Made by a program: the position numbers and the translations under genes. DNA of 64,000 nt from Chloroflexota bacterium (GTDB lineage Bacteria; Chloroflexota; Anaerolineae; Caldilineales; Caldilineaceae), in contig JAPLGZ010000809.1 in the NCBI GenBank assembly GCA_026389895.1, positions 1 through 64,000 of the forward strand. The letters are read 5' to 3'. The notes under the pieces were generated by a model. It searched no databases, had not been told where the DNA came from, and saw only the letters and a program-made list of their open reading frames with translations. Positions 18,401 through 26,176 of this stretch are shown here, one piece after another (the first letter of the stretch is position 1; the number at the start of each line of letters is the position of its first letter).

Positions 18401-19295
18401 AGGCGACGGTCGCTAAATCAGAATTGTTACTCGGCGTTGGATCATCGCCATTGACGCCGTCATCGCCGATCGATGCCGTGTTGGCAATTGAGGCAACCCC
18501 AGCCGGTGCGGGGTCACCGACAGTTACAACAAAGCTGGCATCACCACTAGCTCCAGCCGCCAAATTAGTAAAGGTATGGGCGCAAACAATATTCGCATTC
18601 TTGTCTGGTGCGCAAGACCAATAGCTGGTATCGCCAGTGAAGGTGGTATTGGCAGGCAAGTTCTCCTGGAGGGTGACATTGGCCGCGTCTTGATTGCCAC
18701 TGTTTGCATAATGCAAGGTATAGATAATACTCCCACCGGGAACAACGCTGGTGACGTTCGCCTTTTTTTTCACTGACAAATCGGGCGCGGCCACGAGTGG
18801 TATTATAAGGGTGTCGCTATCGGCATCAACCGATATAAGATCACCGATATAAGCAGTGTTGCTAATCTCAGCGACATTGACCGGCGCGGGTTTATCCACC
18901 TTAACGGCAAAGTTCACCGAACCCGATGTGCCGGTTGCCACTGAACCAATCAAGAGTATACAAGCAGTGCCAGGAGTGGGGGTAAGTCCACAATCCCAAC
19001 TATCGGTGTTATCACCCGCTATATATTGCGTGTTGGCCGGTATATATTCGGTGATTATCACCCCCAGTGCATCTGCTGCGCTGGTATTGGTATAGTCTAA
19101 TGTATAAACAATGGTGTCGCCTGGAGATACAGTAGTAACATTGGTCGTTTTATGGATCACCAGGTCGGGGGGGGCATCTCCGTAAACGTGTGAACTCACC
19201 ACAAGCGGAAACAAGAATAGAGCAAACAAGCTAATTATCAGAATATAGCCAAGTCTGCTCCACCGAAAAGCAAAGGCCGGGGCATGATACTGCAT
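15498..19295 (-). CDS. Secreted surface protein of nine DUF11-type repeats
   Basis: This 1265-residue protein has a basic N-terminus and a signal helix (~residues 15-35, cleavage after VYG or nearby). Seven repeats of about 125-134 residues follow, each starting with a pattern like DLxLxKxDGGxxxxPGxTIVYTLxYTNTGNQDAxGVVLxETVP, then two divergent repeats beginning at ~1020 (DADGNQAASPGDTLEYLVTLNNSGNN) and ~1150 (DADDDDKVSGGDTLLYRLTVFN). The repeats are Ig-like DUF11 domains that build stiff surface fibres. Repeats three and four are nearly identical at DNA level with a 402-bp period (~17600-18400). The protein ends GGKLFLPVISKR, similar to the end of the protein at 22813-24717. The start ATG follows an AGGAA site. 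Confidence 0.88.
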   Translation of the reverse strand: MQYHAPAFAFRWSRLGYILIISLFALFLFPLVVSSHVYGDAPPDLVIHKTTNVTTVSPGDTIVYTLDYTNTSAADALGVIITEYIPANTQYIAGDNTDSWDCGLTPTPGTACILLIGSVATGTSGSVNFAVKVDKPAPVNVAEISNTAYIGDLISVDADSDTLIIPLVAAPDLSVKKKANVTSVVPGGSIIYTLHYANSGNQDAANVTLQENLPANTTFTGDTSYWSCAPDKNANIVCAHTFTNLAAGASGDASFVVTVGDPAPAGVASIANTASIGDDGVNGDDPTPSNNSDLATVALTAVPDLVLSKSDGGVTSTPGGTIVYSLNYTNTGRQDATGVVLVETVPNNTQFNASASSSNWACSPNTNATSTCHLAIGALASGGHGTALFAVTVVNPVLAGVTQIVNTASVNDDHSNGDDPTPSNNSAGDTTPLTAAPDLVLSKSDGGATGVPGGTIVYTLSYTNTGNQDATGVVLVETVPDNTQFNASASSPNWICSPNTNAPSTCRLAIGALAGGGHGTALFAVTVVNPVPVGIIQIANTASVNDDHSNGADPTLGNNSASDTTPVVAAPKLSLDKRHDVSFAQPGKSIIYTVVYTNAGNQDVAGVVLTETIPANTKFNTNSSTTGWTCVPNSGVATSICKFTIGNVAGGAHGNVNFAVTVVNSLPSGVTQISNTVFIGDNRTANVASDTDITPVRAAAGLVILKTDGGITVKPGDTLVYTLNYTNTGNQTAAGVMITETVPAHTSFVGNATVWDCSSTLAGGICKHASGDLAGSVSGSLTFAVKLDNPLPAGVVQIDNSVKIGHSAAANVDESSTATPVNAAPDLSLTKNDSNVKVKPGENIVYTLGYTNHGNQDATGVVIQETVPEHTSFVATASSPGWTCTGPACSYVVGNLAAGATGTVIFAINVNSALPLGVGQVTNSATIHDDASNGSDLSLVDNTATDTTQLSVSYALNATKQATLIVDADGNQAASPGDTLEYLVTLNNSGNNSLNNVDFQDLLDTNTQLVTNNSIQTSQGNVVSGNNVADQTVQVAVGVMASGADVQIRFQVKIKSPLSASISKIVNQGVVKSSELPDVLTDDPAVVGNSDATRTLLSTPVALRVTLIDYLFTDADDDDKVSGGDTLLYRLTVFNVGNAGVNDLIIDDVPGVQSALMAGTVRTDQGEYVTGNATGDTHLQIHIAAELASGGRATISFQVKVNNNVTTNQIVNQAQVTVKQGANSIIVLSDDPDTGPSGDATVTPVGARLPSPDGGKLFLPVISKR

Positions 19296-19918
19296 TAAGT
19301 CTGGTTCCTTTCTATGACCACATCACCTGCGTCTACTAGGTTGTGATGACGGAATGATCCAGACGCACTGTCAGTCAATTGTAATGTCTATTTTAGATAA
19401 ATCGTATATAATTATGGCAATTAGAGCACAGCATTATTTATACGTAATTATTATACTCGTCATAAATATAGTTCAGATTAGCGGTAACAATCCTGTCAAT
19501 TCGCTAACAGTTTCTCTATTACTGGTTATAGACACTGTAAAAAAACTATCGCGCCCTGAAAATATCCAATTCGCCATCAGGAACGGCAACCCCATCCAGT
19601 GGGATCCTGCAGGAGTTGACACCTGATCTTACTCGGCTTTGCACTCAATAGGTGCCCATTTTAGGGTATATTTCTCACGCAGGCAGCGAATTCGTTCGCT
19701 GCTTTTTCAACAGTTTCTGAGCCCTGAGCATGGATTGATATCTGCGTCAATGCAGATGTAAGCTTCCATTGCTCACTGACAAAAATCTACTGTAAAATCA
19801 ATTAAACTACTACAGTAAAATATGCAATAATATAATAATATTATATAGTAGAATATTGTTATATAGCATAAAATTGTAATTATTGTGTTCCTTACTCTAT
19901 ATTATGAACTAGTTTATT
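19296..19918. other. AT-rich intergenic region
   Basis: No convincing gene is visible in these 623 bp between two divergent genes. The last 120 bp are extremely AT-rich and contain the 15-bp palindrome TATAATAATATTATA (19831-19845) and two near-identical segments CTACTGTAAAA / CTACAGTAAAA (~19789 and ~19809). Promoters for both divergent surface genes must lie here. Confidence 0.6.
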
Positions 19919-22810
19919 ATGGCCCCAACCCAAATCAACCAAATTGGTCCTTTCCAGATCCGCGAAGAAATCAGGCGCGACGCCTTCTCCACCACCTACC
20001 TGGCCTTCGACCCAAAACAGAAAAAAACATTAGCTCTGCGAATTCTAAATCCTGAGCTGGCCCGTGATCCGCTCTATGGACAGCGATTTATCATGGCTGG
20101 GCAGGCGGCAGCCGCCTTACACCAAGACGATATTGTTCCAGTGTATGAAGCTGGCGAAATTGATGGGCACTATTACATTGTCTCGGAACTCGTCACTGGG
20201 CAAACATTGCTTAGCGTGTTGATACGACGGCAAAAGTTACTGTCGCCCACCGAGGTCACTGGCATTCTCCAGCAGATTGCGGCTGGGCTAGATTATATCC
20301 ATAGTCAGGGCCTTTTATACCTTGATCTTAACTTTCGCGACATTTTGATCAGCGAAGCTGGCCATGCCATGCTAACGGATATTGGCATGCATGAACTCAG
20401 ACAAGTTGCGTCGCCACCTGGACAGACTGAGCCAGAAAACATATCGGCTTTCATAGCCCCAGAGCAAGCGCGCGGTGATGCCCAAATTGATCACCGCGCA
20501 GACATCTATAGCCTGGGCGTGATTGGGTATGCCATGCTCGTGGGCAGGCTGCCGTTTGAATCAGCAGACCCAGCCATTCTGAAACGCGAAATCATCGAAC
20601 AGGCGCCGCCCGATCCTAGCTCGCTCAACCCACGTATTCCGGCCCACGTCGCTACGATCCTCACGACAGCGCTGGCCAAAGACCCGGCGCAACGCTATAC
20701 ATCCGCTGGGCAATTTGCCAGCGTGCTCACCCGCAGCTTGCTCTGGGAAACAGATGCGGAAGCGTTGGCTTTGTTGGCCGGCCCCCCCGATCCGGCTGAA
20801 AGTGAGCCGCAGCCACGATCAAGACGAGGCCTGGCTATTTTTGCGACAGCCCTCGTAGTTTTGGGTGCGCTCTTGGCAGGTACGCTCTTTGCCAGACCGG
20901 CCTTGCTCGCAACGTTGGGTTTTACCGATGGATCGAATGCTGGTAGGCTCTCAACCCAAGTGCTTACGCCAACGCTCCAATCAAGCGTAATTGTGACAGC
21001 AACAGAGACTGCGGATAGCAATGCACTCGCTCAAGCGGCAACGATGACGGTGGCAAGCAGTATTAGTGCGCCAGTTGAGGAGATTACAGCCACCTTAGCG
21101 GTGACACTTGTGACAGCGAATACCAGTACGCCCATGCCAACGGTGCTAGCCACCACAACCGTCACAGCACAGTTGGTTTTGGTGCCTACACCAATCCCGA
21201 CCAATACCCAGACGAATACAGTGCAAGCGGCGAATACTACGGCCGTCGAAGGGCCAGCGGTTATTACACCAACCTTGGCAACGACGAGCACAAATCCACT
21301 AACCACTGCAAATACATTAATAACCACTGCAAATACATTAACGCCAACGCTGCCGCCCTCGGCGACGGCAACGGTGACACCTGTACCAACGGACACAGCA
21401 GCACCGACGGCAACGCCAACCAATACAAATACGCCCGCACCGACAGCCACGTCTACCAATTCGGCGACACCGCTGCCAACTGCCACGGCGACCATTGCAC
21501 CAACCAATACGCCGTTGCCAACGGCTACGACGATCATCGTGCCGACCAATACACCGCTGCCAACTGCCACGGCGACCATTGCTCCAACCAATACGCCGTT
21601 GCCAACGGCTACGACGATCATCGTGCCGACCAATACGCCGTTGCCAGCCGCCACAGCGACAGCGACAAATTCGCCGGTGCCGACCGTCACCAACACAAAT
21701 ACGACGCTGCCAACAGCCATTGCCACCGCGACTGCTTTGCCAACGAATACGGCACTGCCAACAGCAACAGTGACGCCGCTACCCACGGCAACAGCAACAG
21801 CCCTACCAACGGCGACAGCAACACTGCTACCAACAGAGACCGCGACACCGCTACCTTCCGCAACAGCTACATCGCTACCGACGGAAACGTCAACAACATT
21901 GCCAACGGCGACAGCAACACCGTTACCAACGGAGACAGCCACAGCCCTACCAACAGCGACGCCGTTGCCTATTGCCACCGCAACCGACACACCGTTGCCA
22001 ACCGCCACACCGACCTTTACAGCTACCTCAACCCTAATACCAACGCCATCGCCAACGTTCACCAGTTTGCCAACAGCGACGGCCACACCGCAACCGACCG
22101 CAACAGCGACGCGCGCCCCCATTCCACCATCATTTGACGCCACAGCGCTGCGACAACCCTTAAATGACGGTACAGCTAGAATGCGCGGGGCTGGCCAACC
22201 AGGCTCGACAGTACAAGTTTTGGTCAATGATGCGGTAGCTGGCACCACCGTTATAAGACCCAATGGCGCTTGGACGCTAGCTGTTGTGTTGGGTAAACCA
22301 GGCAGCTATCAGCTTGGTGTACGCGCCGTTTATGCCAATGGCAAAGTCATCCAAGCCACCACACGACCGATCACGGTAACTGTGCCCGCGCCAACACCGC
22401 TCCCTACTCCCACGGTCACGATTGGTAGTATCCAGTTGGTGGCCCCAGGGAACAATGCCGCCAATTCAGGGTTAGAAGAGTTCCGGTGGACGGCTAATTT
22501 CACACCAGATGCCGGCTTAGCTTTTGAAGTCGTCTTCTGGAAGGCCGGTCAAGATCCACTCGTCAACGGCTTTGGTTTAGCCGCGCCGACAATAAACAAT
22601 AAAGTGAATGTTGATTTGAATGCACTCGATGCCAGTTTGGGCAAATTGTTGGAGCCGGGCGATTATCAATGGGGAGTCCTCCTTGTGCGTGTATCGCCTT
22701 ACCAACGTGTCCAATTTATGGGTCAATCCCGCAACTTCCGTTTTGACCGAGCGGGCAATGACAATGGCGGTGGCGGCTCATCGGGTGGTGGTCAGAATTC
22801 AGGTGAATAA
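19919..22810 (+). CDS. Membrane-anchored pseudokinase with Thr/Pro stalk and Ig-like C-terminus
   Basis: Residues ~11-275 have a Ser/Thr protein kinase fold (PknB type): APE at 180-182, DIYSLGVIGYAMLVGRLPFE, and the family's C-lobe. Key catalytic positions are altered: no glycine loop (EEIRRDAFSTTY), ATP-binding Lys is Arg41, the helix-C Glu is Ala60, HRDxKxxN reads YLD-L-N-F-R-D (Asp136 kept, Lys to Asn138, Asn to Asp141), and DFG is DIG. It is therefore probably a pseudokinase. One transmembrane helix (~304-326) is followed by a ~390-residue extracellular Thr/Pro/Ala stalk with repeats, then an Ig-like domain (~740-825) and a further beta domain (~840-950), and a Gly-rich tail. The start is two bases after an A/T-rich leader, with no clear ribosome site. 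It lies 2 bp before the next gene. Confidence 0.8.
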   Translation: MAPTQINQIGPFQIREEIRRDAFSTTYLAFDPKQKKTLALRILNPELARDPLYGQRFIMAGQAAAALHQDDIVPVYEAGEIDGHYYIVSELVTGQTLLSVLIRRQKLLSPTEVTGILQQIAAGLDYIHSQGLLYLDLNFRDILISEAGHAMLTDIGMHELRQVASPPGQTEPENISAFIAPEQARGDAQIDHRADIYSLGVIGYAMLVGRLPFESADPAILKREIIEQAPPDPSSLNPRIPAHVATILTTALAKDPAQRYTSAGQFASVLTRSLLWETDAEALALLAGPPDPAESEPQPRSRRGLAIFATALVVLGALLAGTLFARPALLATLGFTDGSNAGRLSTQVLTPTLQSSVIVTATETADSNALAQAATMTVASSISAPVEEITATLAVTLVTANTSTPMPTVLATTTVTAQLVLVPTPIPTNTQTNTVQAANTTAVEGPAVITPTLATTSTNPLTTANTLITTANTLTPTLPPSATATVTPVPTDTAAPTATPTNTNTPAPTATSTNSATPLPTATATIAPTNTPLPTATTIIVPTNTPLPTATATIAPTNTPLPTATTIIVPTNTPLPAATATATNSPVPTVTNTNTTLPTAIATATALPTNTALPTATVTPLPTATATALPTATATLLPTETATPLPSATATSLPTETSTTLPTATATPLPTETATALPTATPLPIATATDTPLPTATPTFTATSTLIPTPSPTFTSLPTATATPQPTATATRAPIPPSFDATALRQPLNDGTARMRGAGQPGSTVQVLVNDAVAGTTVIRPNGAWTLAVVLGKPGSYQLGVRAVYANGKVIQATTRPITVTVPAPTPLPTPTVTIGSIQLVAPGNNAANSGLEEFRWTANFTPDAGLAFEVVFWKAGQDPLVNGFGLAAPTINNKVNVDLNALDASLGKLLEPGDYQWGVLLVRVSPYQRVQFMGQSRNFRFDRAGNDNGGGGSSGGGQNSGE
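21471..21638 (+). repeat. 84-bp tandem repeat in the Thr/Pro stalk
   Basis: Two nearly identical 84-bp units (21471-21554 and 21555-21638) and the start of a third encode a 28-residue module made of two 14-residue halves, NTPLPTATATIAPT and NTPLPTATTIIVPT. The pattern suggests length variation by slippage or recombination. Confidence 0.85.
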
Positions 22811-22812
22811 CT

Positions 22813-24717
22813 ATGTATGATTTTGTCAGAAAAAATTCTCTTATTCAAAATAGCCAATGGAGTCTGCTGAGCATTGCCCTCATAGTCGTGGCGCTCATTC
22901 TGATCTGGACGGCCACAGCACGCTCTTCACCGCTGCCAGCCGACATTCAGACTTGGACAACCGCTGCGCCCCTTCCAGAAGTGCTAGCCAGTCGCAACGC
23001 AATTGCCAAAGGGGACAGGGTCTATGTGATTGGTGGCAAAAATCCCACCGAGAAACCAAGCGCCCAAGTCTATACGGCCCAAGTCCAGACGGATGGTTCG
23101 TTGGGCGCTTGGGCTAGCACAACCCCGCTGCCGGTGCCGGTCTATCTACACGCAGTCGCGGCCACGGATAGCCAACTCTACCTCATCGGCGGTTGGGATG
23201 GCAGCCGGACGCGCGCAGAGGTCTGGCGGGCGCCGTTTGTTGGCAATGGATTAGGGGCTTGGGAAAAGGTTAGTGACTACCCGATCTCTATCGACTTGCA
23301 TGAGGCGACGATTGTCAACAATCGCTTGTATGTGATCGGCGGTTGGAATGGCACCGCGGCCTTAAACAAAGTGTACTATGCGGATATTCAGGCGACTGGC
23401 GGCTTGGGTGCGTGGACGCCGGCCCTCGAGCTACCCACAAAGTTATACCGGTTGTCCGTAGCCTCGGCCAATGGTGTTATTTATGTGACCGGCGGCTATG
23501 ATGGCAGCGCGGCTCAATCAAAAGTCTATTATACGAAAGTGAATGATAATGGTTCATTAGGGGGCTGGCAACAGACCACCGAGTTGCCCGACACCCGTTA
23601 CTACCAGGAAACCGTGGTCCAAGATGGAAAACTCATCGTGTTGGCAGGCAAAAATGATGTCGTGGAATACAATAGCGTCTATGCCGCAACGATCAATGCC
23701 AATGGGGCGCTCGGTAGTTGGAACGCGCAAACAGCCTTGCCCGAATCGCTCTATCGCTTTGCAGCGGTCACGATCGCCAAGAATGGCTCCGAGTTTATCT
23801 ACCTATTTGGGGGTCTGCATAATCTGGATTACCGGCAGAATGTCTATCATTCAACGGTGCCTAAGCCGCCAACCCCCACCAGCACACCACTCCCTGGTCC
23901 AACCGCAACCCCCGTGCCTAATATTGCGCTACAGTTGCAAAATAGCCCGCGCCAGTGGGTTGCCCCAGGCGAAGAGATCGTCTATACAATCCTTTATCAA
24001 AATCAGGGTGTGAAAGATGCCAAAGATGTGACAATTACCGGGGTGATCCCTGGCGATGCCGAACTTGTTCCCGACAGTGTGACCGCTGGCGCTGGCACCA
24101 CGTTTGTGATCAACGGCACGAGCGCAGGTGATACCATTGTTTGGCATATAGCCCAGTTGGACCCGACAACCAAAGGGACCGTGGGCTATCGCGTACGGCG
24201 TCTGGTGGCCACGAACACAGGCCCCCAGCGCGCCCTAGGTATTGTCAGTGCTGGGCCACAAGCAGCCAGCGCAGGCACGCCCATCGATTACCAAATTACG
24301 ATCACGAATTTTGTACCGATCACGTTAACCGATATCTCGGTCTTTGATATTTTGCCAGAAGGGGCGCGTTATGTCAGTGGCGCTAGTCAGGCGCCCACGA
24401 ATAACATCGTGCAATGGACAGTGCCAACATTGGCGCCGGATCAGGTGATTACCCTAAGTTTGACGGTCATGGCCACCCAATCGCTGATCAATAGCAACTA
24501 TTGGGTTACAGCCGAAGAAGGCGCCAGCGCTCGAGGGACAGCCATCGTGATTACCCAGGTCGATAACACACCTTTGCCAGCCAAGGGTGATGGGGTGGCC
24601 ATTGTCAATGATCAGGCAAAGATTACATGGCAAGCCAATGGGCAGATCAATGAACGCGTTAGCAATGTAGTTATCAATCCCGCTTTTCCGGTTTTCTTAC
24701 CCGTCGTGAAAAACTAG
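22813..24717 (+). CDS. Surface protein with kelch-type propeller and DUF11 domains
   Basis: This 634-residue protein has an N-terminal signal/anchor helix (~17-37). Residues ~45-350 hold about six kelch-like blades, each with a pattern such as LYVIGGWNGTAALNKVYYADIQATGGLGAWT, which would fold into a beta-propeller. A Pro/Thr linker (~352-372) leads to two DUF11-like domains (~378-460 and ~475-560). The C-terminus reads FPVFLPVVKN, similar to the end of the DUF11 protein at 15498-19295. It starts 2 bp after the pseudokinase gene, so the two should be co-expressed. A sugar-binding role for the propeller is possible but not shown. Confidence 0.85.
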   Translation: MYDFVRKNSLIQNSQWSLLSIALIVVALILIWTATARSSPLPADIQTWTTAAPLPEVLASRNAIAKGDRVYVIGGKNPTEKPSAQVYTAQVQTDGSLGAWASTTPLPVPVYLHAVAATDSQLYLIGGWDGSRTRAEVWRAPFVGNGLGAWEKVSDYPISIDLHEATIVNNRLYVIGGWNGTAALNKVYYADIQATGGLGAWTPALELPTKLYRLSVASANGVIYVTGGYDGSAAQSKVYYTKVNDNGSLGGWQQTTELPDTRYYQETVVQDGKLIVLAGKNDVVEYNSVYAATINANGALGSWNAQTALPESLYRFAAVTIAKNGSEFIYLFGGLHNLDYRQNVYHSTVPKPPTPTSTPLPGPTATPVPNIALQLQNSPRQWVAPGEEIVYTILYQNQGVKDAKDVTITGVIPGDAELVPDSVTAGAGTTFVINGTSAGDTIVWHIAQLDPTTKGTVGYRVRRLVATNTGPQRALGIVSAGPQAASAGTPIDYQITITNFVPITLTDISVFDILPEGARYVSGASQAPTNNIVQWTVPTLAPDQVITLSLTVMATQSLINSNYWVTAEEGASARGTAIVITQVDNTPLPAKGDGVAIVNDQAKITWQANGQINERVSNVVINPAFPVFLPVVKN

Positions 24718-24725
24718 TAAATCTG

Positions 24726-24786
24726 TTGATAAACGGGTGGCGCGCAACTAGGGTTTTGACCTAGTTGCGCGCCACCCGTTTATCAA
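24726..24786. terminator. 26-bp perfect hairpin between convergent genes
   Basis: TTGATAAACGGGTGGCGCGC.. (24726-24751) pairs perfectly with 24761-24786 around a 9-nt loop. It sits 8 bp after the kelch gene and 7 bp from the end of nth, so it serves both strands. There is no T-run. Confidence 0.85.
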
Positions 24787-24793
24787 GCTATCA

Positions 24794-25474
24794 TTAGGTA
24801 ACGGACCACTCGCCTTGCTCCTGGTAATAGTCACAATAGGCTTGCAGTACACAAAGTTCGCACCGCGGCGCCCTGGCCTGACAGGTTTGGCGACCGTGGC
24901 GGATTAGATTGATATGAAGGGCGTAAAAATTCTCGGGCGGCAATAGTTCCTCCCAAATTGCCTTAATTTTAATGGGTGGCGCGCGCCGATCACTGATCCC
25001 CAAACGCTGGCTAATGCGCTGGACATGGGTGTCTACTGGAAATGCGCCGCGGTTAAAACAGAAAAGCAGGACAATACTAGCCGTTTTATGCCCAACACCA
25101 GGAAAGCTGGTCAGATAGGTAAAGGCTTCATCTACGGACATCGCGGCCAAGTGACTTAGATCATACTGCCCCTGCTCACGCTGAATCCTTTCCAGCACGG
25201 CAACAATATTCGGGGCTTTTTGGTTATACATACCCGCAGGGCGAATCGCCGTTTTAATGGCTTCTAATGGTGCAGTGCGGATAGCGTCCCAATCATCACT
25301 GAAAGCAGTTTTTAGTTGCTCAAACGCCCGCCCACTGTTAACATCATTCGTATTCGCGCTCAGGATGGTTAGAATCAACTCATCCAATGGATCCTGGCCT
25401 GGTTGCCAGATGGGTTCACCATAGCCGTCAATCAAGCGCTGATAGATTATCTGGGCTTTTTCTGAAAGATCCAC
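24794..25474 (-). CDS. nth: Endonuclease III
   Basis: The enzyme removes oxidised pyrimidines from DNA and nicks the abasic site. The 226-residue protein has the helix-hairpin-helix LTSFPGVGHKTA with the catalytic Lys, the catalytic Asp in VDTHVQRISQRLG, and the C-terminal [4Fe-4S] ligands C-x6-C-x2-C-x5-C (CQARAPRCELCVLQAYC). Length and motifs are those of a full, active enzyme. It is convergent with the kelch gene and its 5' end borders the insertion sequence. Confidence 0.93.
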   Translation of the reverse strand: MDLSEKAQIIYQRLIDGYGEPIWQPGQDPLDELILTILSANTNDVNSGRAFEQLKTAFSDDWDAIRTAPLEAIKTAIRPAGMYNQKAPNIVAVLERIQREQGQYDLSHLAAMSVDEAFTYLTSFPGVGHKTASIVLLFCFNRGAFPVDTHVQRISQRLGISDRRAPPIKIKAIWEELLPPENFYALHINLIRHGRQTCQARAPRCELCVLQAYCDYYQEQGEWSVT

Positions 25475-25607
25475 ACACTACTCCTTGAACTGTTTAAAAA
25501 GGGTGATTGGTCCGAGACATTTTATCGGTATTCACCAGCCACTTCCACCCCGTTTTATGGCTTTTTAGCCGGTAAAACCCTGCGCCTTCAGGCTTGGGAT
25601 ATAAGGG

Positions 25608-25650
25608 CTTGATTGTGCGTTACTGCGCACTGTGCTTTAGCACGATCAAG
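25608..25650 (+). repeat. Left-end hairpin of the insertion sequence
   Basis: CTTGATTGTGC (25608-25618) pairs with GCACGATCAAG (25640-25650) with one G-T type mismatch, and an inner hairpin GTGCTTTAGCAC sits at 25632-25643. Y1 transposases bind such subterminal hairpins on single-stranded DNA. Confidence 0.6.
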
Positions 25651-25670
25651 ATGGTCAACGATTTGCCTAT

Positions 25671-25770
25671 GATTCATTCGTCCGGTATGCTCATATCTAA
25701 TGAAGGAGTTATATGCAAATGATTCATTCGTCCGGTATGCTCATATCTAATGAAGGAGTTATATGCAAAT
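25671..25770 (+). repeat. Perfect 50-bp tandem duplication covering the tnpA leader
   Basis: Bases 25671-25720 and 25721-25770 are identical. Each copy contains an AAGGAG ribosome site and an ATG (25713 and 25763). Only the second ATG opens tnpA; the first gives a peptide of about 18 codons. Confidence 0.95.
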
Positions 25771-26176
25771 AGAACAACCTAACAAAATTTACGTTTCAGA
25801 CCATTCAATCGTCTATAGTTGCCAATACCATATCGTCTTTTGTCCTAAGTATCGGCGCAAGGTCTTGATCGATGGCGTTGACGTTCGACTGAAAGAGCTT
25901 GTGCTTGACAAGCAAGACGAGTACGGCTATCAAGTCATCGCCCAAGAAGTCTTGCCTGACCATGTTCACCTGCTTTTGGCGCTTGACCCAAGAGTTGCGC
26001 CGGTTGATGTTGTCGGAAAAATCAAGGGCTATCTTTCGCATGAACTGCGTGAACAGTTCCCCTGGCTGAAAAGCAGAATCCCCAGCCTATGGACACGAAG
26101 CAAGTTCATATCGACCGTCGGTTCGGTTTCGCTGGAAGTCGTCAAGTTGTATATCGAGAACCAGAAGAACGTTTGA
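25763..26176 (+). CDS. tnpA: IS200/IS605 Y1 transposase TnpA
   Basis: The 137-residue protein is a single-strand DNA HUH transposase. The HUH motif is DHVHLLLAL (~residues 72-80) and the nucleophilic Tyr is in VKLYIENQ (~residue 130). The typical strand YSCQYHIVFCPKYRRKVL is present. It has the usual length, so the transposase is probably functional. Its start lies in a 50-bp duplication. TGATG overlap links it to tnpB. Confidence 0.95.
   Translation: MQIEQPNKIYVSDHSIVYSCQYHIVFCPKYRRKVLIDGVDVRLKELVLDKQDEYGYQVIAQEVLPDHVHLLLALDPRVAPVDVVGKIKGYLSHELREQFPWLKSRIPSLWTRSKFISTVGSVSLEVVKLYIENQKNV

Noticed and set aside
19354-19626. 90-codon frame in the AT-rich intergenic region
   Set aside because: No ribosome site, no recognisable domain, composition like the surrounding non-coding DNA.
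21031-22263. Minus-strand 410-codon Val/Gly-rich frame
   Set aside because: It is the reverse complement of the Thr/Pro repeat stalk; low-complexity composition explains its length.
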